From NCBI GenBank assembly GCA_023412005.1, contig JAEYOE010000006.1, forward strand, positions 1 through 64,000: a stretch of 64,000 bases of DNA. Reading direction: 5' to 3'. The translations under genes and the position numbers were made by a program. Position 1 is the stretch's first letter. Each line of letters begins with the position of its first letter. This document shows, piece by piece, positions 15,196 to 23,793 of this stretch. Source of the DNA: Bacillota bacterium. GTDB lineage: Bacteria; Bacillota; Clostridia; Christensenellales; SZUA-584. The notes beneath the pieces were generated by a model, which searched no databases, was not told the origin of the DNA, and saw only the letters and a list, made by a program, of their open reading frames with translations.

Positions 15196-16497
15196 ATGAT
15201 CTGGAATGAGAAGATCGAGTGCGCGTCAAGAGAAGACATTGAAGCGATTCAGCTTGCGCGGCTCAAAAGCACGGTAGAACAGTGCTACAATAATGTGGCG
15301 CATTACCGCAAGAAGCTCGACGCGGCAGGCGTCAAGCCGGACGATATAAAAACGCTGGAGGATATCCGGCGCATACCTTTTACAGTTAAAGACGATTTGA
15401 GAGACAATTATCCGTATAAACTGTTCGCGGTTCCCATGAAGGATGTCGTGCGTATTCATGCATCCTCCGGCACCACAGGTAAACCAACCGTTGTCGGGTA
15501 CACCAAGGCCGATATCGATATGTGGGCGGAGTGTATCGCGCGGCTGGCCGGTGCTGCCGGCGCCACGCCGGACGATGTGGCTCAGATCACCTTCGGCTAC
15601 ACGCTGTTTACCGGCGCATTCGGTTTGCATTACGGCCTTGAAAAGCTCGGGGCCACCATCATACCGATTTCGGGCGGCAACTCCGAGCGTCAGATTAACA
15701 TATTACAGGATTTCGGAACAACGCTGCTCGTCGGTACGCCGTCTTACGCGCTGTATCTTGCCGAAACGGCCAAAAAAATGGGCATCGATACACGAAAGCT
15801 GCCCGTCAGGCTCGGTATGTTCGGCGGCGAAGGCCACACCGAAGAGATGCGCCGCGAGATCGAGCAAGCGTGGGACATCATTGCAACTGAGAACTACGGC
15901 CTTTCCGAAATCATCGGGCCGGGCGTCTCGGGAGAATGCTGTCATCAGTGCGGCATGCACATCAACGAGGATCATTTTTACTGCGAGATCATCAGCCCCG
16001 AAACGCTGGAACCGGTGAAACCGGGCGAAAAGGGAGAGCTGGTGATCACGTCGCTGTCTAAAGAAGCGCTGCCGATACTTCGCTACCGCACCAAGGATAT
16101 CACATGGCTGATACCCGACAAGTGCGAATGCGGGCGTACATCAATTCGCATGGCCAAGGTGCAGGGGCGCACAGACGATATGCTGATTATCCGCGGCGTC
16201 AACGTGTTCCCGTCTCAGATTGAGAGCGTGCTGCTCGGCATCGAGGAGATCGGGCCGCATTACGAAATTATCGTCCGTAAGGACGGCTACATGGACACTA
16301 TTGAGGTGCTGGTTGAGGTCAACGACGCATCGCTGATTGAGAAGTTCAGCGCGCTGGAGACGCTGGAAAAGAAGGTTAAGCACGCGATATACACCGTGCT
16401 CAATATCGGTGCCGATGTGAAGCTCGTTGAGCCTCAAACGCTGAAACGGTTTGAAGGCAAAGCCAAGCGCGTGACTGATTTGCGCGGGCAGTCATAA
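15196..16497 (+). CDS. paaK: Phenylacetate-CoA ligase family protein, copy 1
   Basis: This 433-residue cytoplasmic enzyme activates arylacetates with ATP and CoA, or runs in reverse to gain ATP. The adenylate-forming motif is HASSGTTGKPTVVGYT near residue 90, followed by ENYGLSEIIGPGVSGEC, DKCECGRTSIRMAKVQGR and RGVNVFPSQIE. The start is ATG 15196; codons upstream in the same frame lack support. It is the first gene of paaK-iorA-iorB-paaK-ACT. The adjacent iorAB makes arylacetyl-CoA, which suggests that the ligase may release free arylacetate and form ATP during aromatic amino acid fermentation. Confidence 0.93.
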   Translation: MIWNEKIECASREDIEAIQLARLKSTVEQCYNNVAHYRKKLDAAGVKPDDIKTLEDIRRIPFTVKDDLRDNYPYKLFAVPMKDVVRIHASSGTTGKPTVVGYTKADIDMWAECIARLAGAAGATPDDVAQITFGYTLFTGAFGLHYGLEKLGATIIPISGGNSERQINILQDFGTTLLVGTPSYALYLAETAKKMGIDTRKLPVRLGMFGGEGHTEEMRREIEQAWDIIATENYGLSEIIGPGVSGECCHQCGMHINEDHFYCEIISPETLEPVKPGEKGELVITSLSKEALPILRYRTKDITWLIPDKCECGRTSIRMAKVQGRTDDMLIIRGVNVFPSQIESVLLGIEEIGPHYEIIVRKDGYMDTIEVLVEVNDASLIEKFSALETLEKKVKHAIYTVLNIGADVKLVEPQTLKRFEGKAKRVTDLRGQS

Positions 16498-16530
16498 AGA
16501 ATACATTAAAGACATTATAAGGGGAATTCA

Positions 16531-18264
16531 ATGAAGAAGCTGATGCTGGGAAATGAGGCGTTTGCGCTGGGTGCTTACGAAGCGGGCGTAACGGTCTCTG
16601 CGGCGTATCCGGGAACGCCAAGCACAGAAATCACGGAACACATCGCAAAGTTCGATGAAATATATGCCGAATGGGCACCCAACGAGAAGGTAGCGCTTGA
16701 GGTGGCCATCGGGGCATCGCTGGCGGGTGCGCGCGCCCTTTGCTGCATGAAGCACGTGGGGCTCAATGTCGCGGCCGATCCGCTGTTTACCGTGGCATAC
16801 ACGGGCGTGAACGGCGGCCTCGTGGTCATTGTCGCGGACGACCCCGGTATGCACTCAAGCCAGAACGAGCAGGATTCTCGGTTTTACGCGCGCAGCGCGC
16901 ATGTGCCGATGCTCGAACCGGCTGACAGCAACGAAGCCAAACAATTTATGAAGCTTGCGTATGAGCTTTCCGAGCAATATGACACGCCTGTTCTCGTGCG
17001 TTCCAACACGCGCTTATCGCATTCGCAGGGGCTGGTGGAAATCGGAACACGGACGGGTGAAATGCTAAAGCCGTATCAGAAAGACATCGCCAAGTACGTG
17101 ATGATGCCCGGCATGGCGAAAAAGCGCCATGTTGTGGTGGAGCAACGCATGAATGCACTTAAGGAAGCGGCAGATACGCTGACCGTGAACGTGACAGAAT
17201 ACCGCGATAAAAAGATCGGTATCATCACAAGCGGCGTGGCTTATAATTATGTGCGCGAAGCGCTGCCGCAGGCCAGTACGCTAAAACTCGGGCTGGTGTA
17301 TCCGATACCCGAAAAGCTGATCCGCGATTTTGCGTCGCAGGTGGAAACGCTTTATGTGGTGGAGGAGCTGGAGCCGTTCTTCGAAAACCAAATTAAAGCG
17401 ATGGGCATAAAAGTTATCGGCAAAGAGCTGTTCACGGTTCAGGGCGAATACAGCGTCAACCTCGTGGCTGAACGGATCGGCGGTGAGAAAAAGGACATTG
17501 TGCACCCGGGCGAGCTGCCGCAAAGGCCGCCGGTGATGTGCCCTGGCTGCCCGCACCGCGCCGTGTTCTATGTGATGAAAAAACTCGGATTAACGGCGAT
17601 GGGCGACATTGGCTGCTATACGCTCGGCGCACTGCCGCCGCTGCAGGGCATTGATGCGTGCGTGTGCATGGGCGCGAGTATCGGCATGGCGATGGGTATG
17701 GAAAAGGCGCGCGGCAAGGATTTTGCACGCAAGCTGGTCGCTGTCATCGGTGACTCAACGTTCTTCCACTCCGGACTGACAAGTCTGGTCGACATGGTTT
17801 ACAACGGTGCAACGTCCACGGTGATTATACTCGACAACTCGACAACCGGCATGACGGGCCATCAGGATCACCCCGCTACCGGCAAAACGGTAAAGGGCGA
17901 TATCGCCTATGCGATTGATATCCCGGCGCTTGTTAAAGCCATCGGTGTGAAAAACGTGCGCGTTGTCGATCCGTTTAATTTGAAAGAGCTCACGCAGGTG
18001 CTCAAAGAGGAAACGGCGCGCGAGGAGCTCAGCGTGGTGATCACCAAGCGGCCCTGTGTGCTGCTTGATAAAAAGTACATACTGCCTCCGTACACGATCA
18101 CAGAGAAATGCCAAAGCTGCGGCATGTGCTTAAAGCTGGGGTGTCCGGCCATTAAGAACACGAGCAAGGGCATGGAAATAGACGCGAGTGTCTGCACCGG
18201 CTGCGGGCTTTGCCCGGGCGTGTGCGCGTTCGGAGCGATAGAACAACAGGGGAATAACATATGA
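16531..18264 (+). CDS. iorA: Indolepyruvate:ferredoxin oxidoreductase, alpha subunit
   Basis: This 577-residue catalytic subunit oxidatively decarboxylates aryl-2-oxoacids such as indolepyruvate and phenylpyruvate to aryl-acetyl-CoA while reducing ferredoxin. The N terminus LGNEAFALGAYEAGVTVSAA and the TPP-binding region MGDIGCYTLGALPP with VIGDSTFFHSG and ILDNSTTGMTG are typical. The C terminus carries two 4Fe-4S motifs, CQSCGMCLKLGCP and CTGCGLCPGVC. It overlaps iorB by 4 bp. Two PaaK genes flank the pair. The enzyme is oxygen-sensitive, in keeping with an anaerobe. Confidence 0.96.
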   Translation: MKKLMLGNEAFALGAYEAGVTVSAAYPGTPSTEITEHIAKFDEIYAEWAPNEKVALEVAIGASLAGARALCCMKHVGLNVAADPLFTVAYTGVNGGLVVIVADDPGMHSSQNEQDSRFYARSAHVPMLEPADSNEAKQFMKLAYELSEQYDTPVLVRSNTRLSHSQGLVEIGTRTGEMLKPYQKDIAKYVMMPGMAKKRHVVVEQRMNALKEAADTLTVNVTEYRDKKIGIITSGVAYNYVREALPQASTLKLGLVYPIPEKLIRDFASQVETLYVVEELEPFFENQIKAMGIKVIGKELFTVQGEYSVNLVAERIGGEKKDIVHPGELPQRPPVMCPGCPHRAVFYVMKKLGLTAMGDIGCYTLGALPPLQGIDACVCMGASIGMAMGMEKARGKDFARKLVAVIGDSTFFHSGLTSLVDMVYNGATSTVIILDNSTTGMTGHQDHPATGKTVKGDIAYAIDIPALVKAIGVKNVRVVDPFNLKELTQVLKEETAREELSVVITKRPCVLLDKKYILPPYTITEKCQSCGMCLKLGCPAIKNTSKGMEIDASVCTGCGLCPGVCAFGAIEQQGNNI

Positions 18265-18827
18265 CGGATATTTTAATTGTGGGTGTCGGCGGGCAGGGAA
18301 CACTGCTCGCAAGCCGGGTTCTTGGAAACTTGGCCATCAATTTGGGATATGATGTGAAGCTATCGGAGGTGCACGGCATGGCCCAACGCGGCGGCAGTGT
18401 CGTAACGCACGTTCGATTTGGCGATAAGGTTTACGCGCCCGTCATCGACGAAGCCGGCGCGGATATTATTCTGGCTTTTGAAAAGCTGGAAGCATTGAGG
18501 TGGTGCGGCCGTTTGAAAAAAAACGGCAGGATGTTTATTAACACGCAGGAAATACTGCCGATGCCCGTGATCACGGGCGCGCAGCAATACCCTGCGGATA
18601 TCGAATCGCGCGTCAGCGCGATGGTACCGGACGCGGTGTTTGTGGATGCGCTGAGCCTCGCGAAAGAGGCGGGAAATGCCAAGGCGCTCAACATCGTGCT
18701 GCTCGGTGTGCTCGCAAAGCACATGGATATTGATAAACAGGCCTTCCTCGATGCCATTAAACAAACGGTTCCCCCAAAAACGCTGGAGGTTAATCTTTCG
18801 GCATTCGAAAAAGGCTATAACGCTTAA
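18261..18827 (+). CDS. iorB: Indolepyruvate:ferredoxin oxidoreductase, beta subunit
   Basis: This 188-residue protein is the gamma-type domain of 2-oxoacid:ferredoxin oxidoreductases. The nucleotide/CoA-contact start ILIVGVGGQGTLLASRVLG and the following VKLSEVHGMAQRGGSVVTHV are highly characteristic. The ATG overlaps the iorA stop, giving translational coupling and a 1:1 complex. Its length is normal for IorB. Confidence 0.96.
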   Translation: MTDILIVGVGGQGTLLASRVLGNLAINLGYDVKLSEVHGMAQRGGSVVTHVRFGDKVYAPVIDEAGADIILAFEKLEALRWCGRLKKNGRMFINTQEILPMPVITGAQQYPADIESRVSAMVPDAVFVDALSLAKEAGNAKALNIVLLGVLAKHMDIDKQAFLDAIKQTVPPKTLEVNLSAFEKGYNA

Positions 18828-18848
18828 ACGTTAAATTGGAGGAATAAA

Positions 18849-20147
18849 ATGTACTGGAATAAAGAAATTGAATGCATGGATCGTGAGCAGCTACGCGCGC
18901 TGCAAACGAAAAAGCTGCAGGCCACAGTGAAAAAGGTGTATGAGAACGTGCCTTTCTACAAAAAGGCGTTCGATGAAAAAGGCGTAAAGCCCGAAGATAT
19001 TAAGAGCGTTGATGATGTGCGTTTACTGCCGTTCACGCTTAAACAGGACATGAGAGACAACTACCCGTTCGGGTTGTTCGCGGTACCGATGGATGATATT
19101 TGCCGTGTACACGCGTCGTCCGGCACAACCGGAAAACCCACCGTGGTGGGCTACACGCAGCGCGATATAAAAAACTGGGGCGACCTCATGGCACGCACGT
19201 TTACTTTCGCGGGCGGTTGCAAACAATCGGTGATACAGGTGGCCTACGGCTATGGCTTATTCACGGGCGGTTTGGGTGCGCACTACGGCTCGGAAGCGCT
19301 CGGCGCAACGACAATCCCCGTTTCGGGCGGTAACACCAAGCGCCAGATCATGCTGATGCAGGATTTCGGCACCACGCTGCTGGCATGCACGCCGTCTTAC
19401 GCGCTGTATCTTGCGGAAACGATGGAGGAGATGGGCATTGACCCCAAGAGCTTGAAGCTCACCGGCGGCGTTTTCGGTGCGGAACCGTGGACCGAAGCGA
19501 TGCGCGCTGAGATTGAGCAGCGGCTGAACCTGCTTGCGATTGACATTTACGGTTTGTCTGAGATCATGGGCCCGGGCGTCGCGGCAGATTGCGAATACAA
19601 AAAGGGTCTGCACATTGCGGAGGATTTCTTCCTTGCGGAGATTATCGACCCGGATACGCTCGAACCGCTGCCGTACGGCGAAAAGGGCGAGCTGGTCATC
19701 ACGACGATCGACAAGGACGGCATTCCGCTGATTCGTTACCGCACGCGCGACATCACGTCGCTCAGCATTGACACCTGCGATTGCGGCCGCACGATGGCGC
19801 GTATGAGCAAGGTGCTCGGGCGCAGCGACGATATGCTAATCATCCGCGGCGTTAACGTGTTTCCGTCGCAGATTGAAGGCGTGCTGGTAAACATCGCCGA
19901 AGTGGAGCCGCATTATCAGATCGTGGTGGATCGCGTGGACAACACCGATACGATTGAGGTGCAGGTGGAGGTTTCCGCCGAAATCTTCTCGGACGAAGTC
20001 AAGAGGCTGGAAGCGCTGCAGAGAAAAATCGGCGCAGAAATACAGACGGTGCTCAATATCGGCGTTCAGGTGACGCTGGTGGAGCCCAAAACCATAGCGC
20101 GCAGCGAAGGCAAGGCCAAGCGCGTGATAGACAAGAGACAACTATAA
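18849..20147 (+). CDS. paaK: Phenylacetate-CoA ligase family protein, copy 2
   Basis: This 432-residue protein is clearly paralogous to copy 1 of the same operon. It shares HASSGTTGKPTVVGYT, DIYGLSEIMGPGVAADC, DTCDCGRTMARMSKVLGR and RGVNVFPSQIEGVL. The zinc-site-like CHQC of copy 1 is CEYKKG here, so the two are not interchangeable in that loop. It has a good ribosome binding site (TTGGAGG at 18837). Having two ligases around one IorAB suggests different arylacetate preferences or opposite physiological directions; this is inference. Confidence 0.93.
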   Translation: MYWNKEIECMDREQLRALQTKKLQATVKKVYENVPFYKKAFDEKGVKPEDIKSVDDVRLLPFTLKQDMRDNYPFGLFAVPMDDICRVHASSGTTGKPTVVGYTQRDIKNWGDLMARTFTFAGGCKQSVIQVAYGYGLFTGGLGAHYGSEALGATTIPVSGGNTKRQIMLMQDFGTTLLACTPSYALYLAETMEEMGIDPKSLKLTGGVFGAEPWTEAMRAEIEQRLNLLAIDIYGLSEIMGPGVAADCEYKKGLHIAEDFFLAEIIDPDTLEPLPYGEKGELVITTIDKDGIPLIRYRTRDITSLSIDTCDCGRTMARMSKVLGRSDDMLIIRGVNVFPSQIEGVLVNIAEVEPHYQIVVDRVDNTDTIEVQVEVSAEIFSDEVKRLEALQRKIGAEIQTVLNIGVQVTLVEPKTIARSEGKAKRVIDKRQL

Positions 20148-20166
20148 TACATGAGGAGGCGTTGTG

Positions 20167-20595
20167 ATGATAAAGCAGATATCCGTATTTGTGGAGAACA
20201 AAAAGGGTCGTCTCGCCAAAATCACGGAAGTACTCGGCGAGGGCGGCGTGGATCTCATCGCGTTGTCTATTGCTGATACAACGAATTTCGGCATTATGCG
20301 CTGCATCGTAAGCGAACCCGACAAAGCGATTGCGATGCTTAAGAGTCACGGCTTCACGGCCAATACCACCGACGTGATAGTGGCGGAGGTGACCGACAAA
20401 CCGGGCGGGCTGGCGACGGTGCTGCAACTGCTGGATGCAGCGGATATCAGCGTGGAATACCTGTATTCGTTTGTTCGTACGCCGAATGAAAACGCGCTGA
20501 TACTGTTCCGTGTTGAGGATGTGGAAAAGGCCACAAAAGCGCTTGAGGCCGGCGGCGTAAAGCTGCTTTCCGAGCAGGACATCTACAAAATCTGA
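20167..20595 (+). CDS. ACT domain protein (tandem ACT domains)
   Basis: The protein is 142 residues from ATG 20167, which has GAGGAGG at a spacing of about 8. Two ACT domains in series are visible: ISVFVENKKGRLAKITEVLG and EVTDKPGGLATVLQLLDAAD, each with the Gly-Arg/Gly-Gly-Leu turn of ligand-binding ACT folds. Small ACT proteins next to paaK/ior genes are common in anaerobes and probably sense an aromatic amino acid to tune the pathway. No catalytic or DNA-binding domain is present. Confidence 0.88.
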   Translation: MIKQISVFVENKKGRLAKITEVLGEGGVDLIALSIADTTNFGIMRCIVSEPDKAIAMLKSHGFTANTTDVIVAEVTDKPGGLATVLQLLDAADISVEYLYSFVRTPNENALILFRVEDVEKATKALEAGGVKLLSEQDIYKI

Positions 20596-20642
20596 CGAAA
20601 ATTTGCGACGCTTTACTTAAGGGCGCCTTTAAGAAGGGTATC

Positions 20643-21770
20643 ATGTTATTAAGGCCGACTTACGCGAAGGTTAATTTAAGCGCGATCAAGCGCAATGTGA
20701 AAAATATCAAAGAACAGCTGCCGCAAAACACCATGTTTTGTGCGGTGGTGAAGGCTGACGGCTATGGTCACGGCAGCGTGATGGTATCCAAAGCCGCGAT
20801 AGAAGCGGGCGCAAACTGGGTTGCTGTCGCTATTCCGGAGGAAGCGGTGACACTCAGAGATGACGGCATCACCGCGCCGATTCTTGTACTGGGGCCGTCT
20901 AACCGATCTCAGTGGCGAAAGGGTGCCGATCTTGGTTTATCGATGGTGATCACCTCGCGTGACTGTGTTAAAAACGCGACAGATGCCGCCAAAGAGTTCG
21001 GCAAAACGATGAAGCTGCACTTAAAGGTGGATACGGGGATGAACCGCGTCGGCGTTAAAACACTCAGCGAGGCGGCAGAACTGCTGGATATCATAGCGGG
21101 TGAAGAATGCCTCAGCCTTGAGGGGCTGATGACGCATTTTGCAACGGCAGACGAAGCGGACAAGGCCTATACAAAGCAGCAGAACGACCGCTTTAAGGAG
21201 TTTATCGCACTTGTTAAGGAAAAGGGCTTTTCGCCGATCATTCACGCGGCAAACAGCGGCGGCACACTTGACTGCCCCGAACTGCATTACGATATGGTAC
21301 GCGTCGGTATCGCCATGTACGGCTGCTACCCGTCTGACGAGGTGAAACGAGATGTGCCGCTGGAACCGGCCATGTCGCTGCATACGCAGGTGTCGCACAT
21401 CAAAACGATCGGACCGGATGAAAGCCTAAGCTACGGCGCCACATACACAACAATGCGGGAAACGCGTGTGGCGACGCTGCCGATCGGCTACGCGGACGGC
21501 TTTAACCGGCTGCTTTCCAGCAAGGGTGAGGTGCTCGTGGGCGGCAAACGCTCCAAGGTGATCGGGCGCGTGTGTATGGACCAGATACTGATTGATGTGA
21601 CAGACATAGACGGTGTGAAGCTGCACGACAATGTGGTGTGCTTCGGGAACCAAAAGGGAGAGAGTCTGCCCGTTGAGGAATATGCGGCTTTATGCGGCAC
21701 CATCAATTACGAAATACTCTGCGCTCTGTCTCCGCGTGTGCCGAGACTATACTATGAGGATGAGCGATGA
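20643..21770 (+). CDS. alr: Alanine racemase
   Basis: This 375-residue PLP enzyme supplies D-alanine for peptidoglycan. The PLP lysine lies in FCAVVKADGYGHG (Lys near residue 38). Other conserved parts are KVDTGMNRVGV, HAANSGGTLDCPELHYDMVR and the C-terminal domain with YGATYTTMRETRVATLPIGYADG, where Tyr is the catalytic residue from the other subunit, and IGRVCMDQILIDVTD. It overlaps the next gene by 4 bp in an alr-fau-rsmD-coaD operon. Confidence 0.96.
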   Translation: MLLRPTYAKVNLSAIKRNVKNIKEQLPQNTMFCAVVKADGYGHGSVMVSKAAIEAGANWVAVAIPEEAVTLRDDGITAPILVLGPSNRSQWRKGADLGLSMVITSRDCVKNATDAAKEFGKTMKLHLKVDTGMNRVGVKTLSEAAELLDIIAGEECLSLEGLMTHFATADEADKAYTKQQNDRFKEFIALVKEKGFSPIIHAANSGGTLDCPELHYDMVRVGIAMYGCYPSDEVKRDVPLEPAMSLHTQVSHIKTIGPDESLSYGATYTTMRETRVATLPIGYADGFNRLLSSKGEVLVGGKRSKVIGRVCMDQILIDVTDIDGVKLHDNVVCFGNQKGESLPVEEYAALCGTINYEILCALSPRVPRLYYEDER

Positions 21771-22318
21771 AACACGATATCAGGCAGGAGATGCTGAAGA
21801 AACGGCTGCTGATCGATTCGCGCGATGCGGAAACGATGAGCGCGCAAATCACACAAACGCTGCTCGATCTAGACTGCATCAATAATGCGGCTTGTGTGAT
21901 GGCTTATTACTCACATAAGAACGAGCCGAATTTGATGGCGCTGATGCATGCGCTTCTTGATATGGGTAAAAAGGTGGCGTTGCCGTACGTTGCCGATAAC
22001 GACAACCTGATCGCTGTGGGATACACCTTCGATTCGGTGATGAAAAGCAACATTTATGGCATTGCTGAACCGATCATCATGAACGAAAGCGAACAGGCTG
22101 AGCCGGATATCGTGCTGGTGCCGGGCATCGCTTACGACATGGCGCTAAACCGCATCGGCTACGGCGTGGGGTACTTCGACCGTTTTCTGAAAGAAACAAC
22201 GGCGCTGAAAATAGGCATTTGCTACGACATGCAGATCGTTGTGAGCATTGATGCGGAGCCGTACGATATTTCGATGGACATGCTTGTGACAGAAAAACGC
22301 GTGATTGGGCCGTACTGA
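21767..22318 (+). CDS. fau: 5-formyltetrahydrofolate cyclo-ligase
   Basis: This 183-residue enzyme converts 5-formyl-THF to methenyl-THF with ATP. The basic N terminus (DIRQEMLKKRLLI), MAYYSHKNEPN and the signature DIVLVPGIAYDMALNRIGYG, then VGYFDRFL, identify the family. It overlaps alr and rsmD by 4 bp and 1 bp, so it is translated as part of a tight operon. Confidence 0.94.
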   Translation: MKHDIRQEMLKKRLLIDSRDAETMSAQITQTLLDLDCINNAACVMAYYSHKNEPNLMALMHALLDMGKKVALPYVADNDNLIAVGYTFDSVMKSNIYGIAEPIIMNESEQAEPDIVLVPGIAYDMALNRIGYGVGYFDRFLKETTALKIGICYDMQIVVSIDAEPYDISMDMLVTEKRVIGPY

Positions 22319-22860
22319 TGCGCGTGATTGCGGGCACGTTTAAAGGGCGCCGTTTAAACTGTCCGAAGGGAGACGCGGTGCGCCCCACAACCGACAAAGT
22401 CAAGGAAGCGATGTTTGGTGCGATTCAGTTTCAGATTGCGGGTGCGGCTGTGCTGGATGCGTTTGCGGGCAGCGGGGCTCTCGGCATTGAGGCGCTGTCG
22501 CGCGGGGCGGCACATGTGGATTTTGCGGAGCGCGAAAAAGTATGCCAAAAAACGCTGGAAGCGAATTTGCAGAGCCTGAACACAAGCGGATTCCGCGTGC
22601 TGAAGGGTGATGTGCTTCACTTGATACCACAGCTTGGCTGCTACGATATTGTGCTGATTGACCCGCCATACGACGAAGGCCTATACGAACCGCTGCTAAA
22701 TGCCCTGCGGGACGCAGGCAAACTCAACAATGGTGCTGTTTTGGTGGCGGAATGCCGCAGAAAATTTGATTTTATGATTCCGATAGGATATAATTTGACA
22801 AAACGCAAGGATTACGGCGATATTTCGCTGGCGTTTTTGAAGTACGGAGTAGAAAAGTGA
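22318..22860 (+). CDS. rsmD: 16S rRNA (guanine(966)-N2)-methyltransferase
   Basis: This 180-residue SAM-dependent methyltransferase modifies small-subunit rRNA. RVIAGTFKGRRLNCPKG at the N terminus is typical of RsmD. The SAM site is VLDAFAGSGALGIEALSRGA and the catalytic motif is IDPPYDEGLYEPLL. Its ATG overlaps the fau stop (TGATG). The usual Clostridial neighbour coaD follows. Confidence 0.95.
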   Translation: MRVIAGTFKGRRLNCPKGDAVRPTTDKVKEAMFGAIQFQIAGAAVLDAFAGSGALGIEALSRGAAHVDFAEREKVCQKTLEANLQSLNTSGFRVLKGDVLHLIPQLGCYDIVLIDPPYDEGLYEPLLNALRDAGKLNNGAVLVAECRRKFDFMIPIGYNLTKRKDYGDISLAFLKYGVEK

Positions 22861-23336
22861 TGAAATGCGTTTATCCCGGAAGCTTTGACCCGGTCACTTC
22901 CGGTCATCTTGACATCATCACGCGTGCGGCAGCCATGTTCGATGACGTGACGGTTGCGGTGCTGATCAATAAGAACAAGAAGCCAGCATTTGCTGTCGAC
23001 CAGCGTATGGAATTTATCAGCCGCAGCACATCGCATTTGCCGGGCGTTCATGTGGATTCGTTTTCGGGGCTGCTTGTGGATTACATGAAGAGAAAGCACG
23101 CGAAGCTCGTAATACGCGGCCTTCGGGCCATCTCTGATTTTGAATATGAGTTTCAGATGGCTGCGATGAACTCAAAGTTAGCCAAGGACGTCGAGACAAT
23201 ATTTTTAATGACAGACATCAATCATTCGTTTTTAAGCTCCAGCATGGTGAAGGAATTGGTTTATCATGGCGGAGACATCAGCGGACTTGTGCCGGATGAA
23301 ATCAAAGACGATGTGATTAATAAATACCGCAGGTGA
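22860..23336 (+). CDS. coaD: Phosphopantetheine adenylyltransferase
   Basis: This 158-residue enzyme catalyses the penultimate step of coenzyme A synthesis. The nucleotidyltransferase motif YPGSFDPVTSGHLDII contains the T/HxGH site, and LVIRGLRAISDFEYEFQMA and FLSSSMVKEL complete the active site. ATG 22860 is preferred over a GTG one codon upstream. It overlaps the rsmD stop codon, keeping the operon coupled. Confidence 0.96.
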   Translation: MKCVYPGSFDPVTSGHLDIITRAAAMFDDVTVAVLINKNKKPAFAVDQRMEFISRSTSHLPGVHVDSFSGLLVDYMKRKHAKLVIRGLRAISDFEYEFQMAAMNSKLAKDVETIFLMTDINHSFLSSSMVKELVYHGGDISGLVPDEIKDDVINKYRR

Positions 23337-23340
23337 GACG

Positions 23341-23793
23341 ATGAAGATTCTTGAACTGCTCGAAGAGCTGACCGAAGAAGTTGAAAACAGCCCCAAAGCG
23401 ATGTTCTCAAACAAGCGCAGTGTGGACTACGACATCATCATGGAAATCATCAGCGATTTGAGAAACGCGCTGCCGACGGAGATTTTGGCGGCAGAGGAAA
23501 TATCCAAAGAGAAGGATATCATTTTAAGTTCAGCACAGGAAGAAGCCGCCAGCATAGTGAAAAGCGCTGAGGACGAGCTGCAAACACGCGTTTCTGATGA
23601 TTCCGTGGTGCAGGAAGCCGAGGCCAAAGCCAGAGACATTGTGAAGAGGGCCGAGGATACGGCTGCTGAAATCAGAATTGGTGCCAATGAATATGCTGAT
23701 GATATTCTGGCCGAAGTGGAGACTTACTTCAGCGATTATTTGAAGGTTTTGAAGCAAAACAGACAGGAGCTAGGAGGCAAACGGAAAAGCTGA
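23341..23793 (+). CDS. Coiled-coil protein of the coaD-ylbJ interval, function unknown
   Basis: This 150-residue acidic protein is predicted to be mostly helix, with a heptad-like central stretch of Ala, Glu and Lys (EEAASIVKSAEDELQTRV; EAKARDIVKRAEDTAAEIR). The pattern resembles the b/E-type stalk subunits of rotary ATPases, but no catalytic motif exists. It follows coaD by 4 bp and ends 24 bp inside the convergent ylbJ gene. A similar small protein often sits here in Clostridia. Function unknown. Confidence 0.8.
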   Translation: MKILELLEELTEEVENSPKAMFSNKRSVDYDIIMEIISDLRNALPTEILAAEEISKEKDIILSSAQEEAASIVKSAEDELQTRVSDDSVVQEAEAKARDIVKRAEDTAAEIRIGANEYADDILAEVETYFSDYLKVLKQNRQELGGKRKS

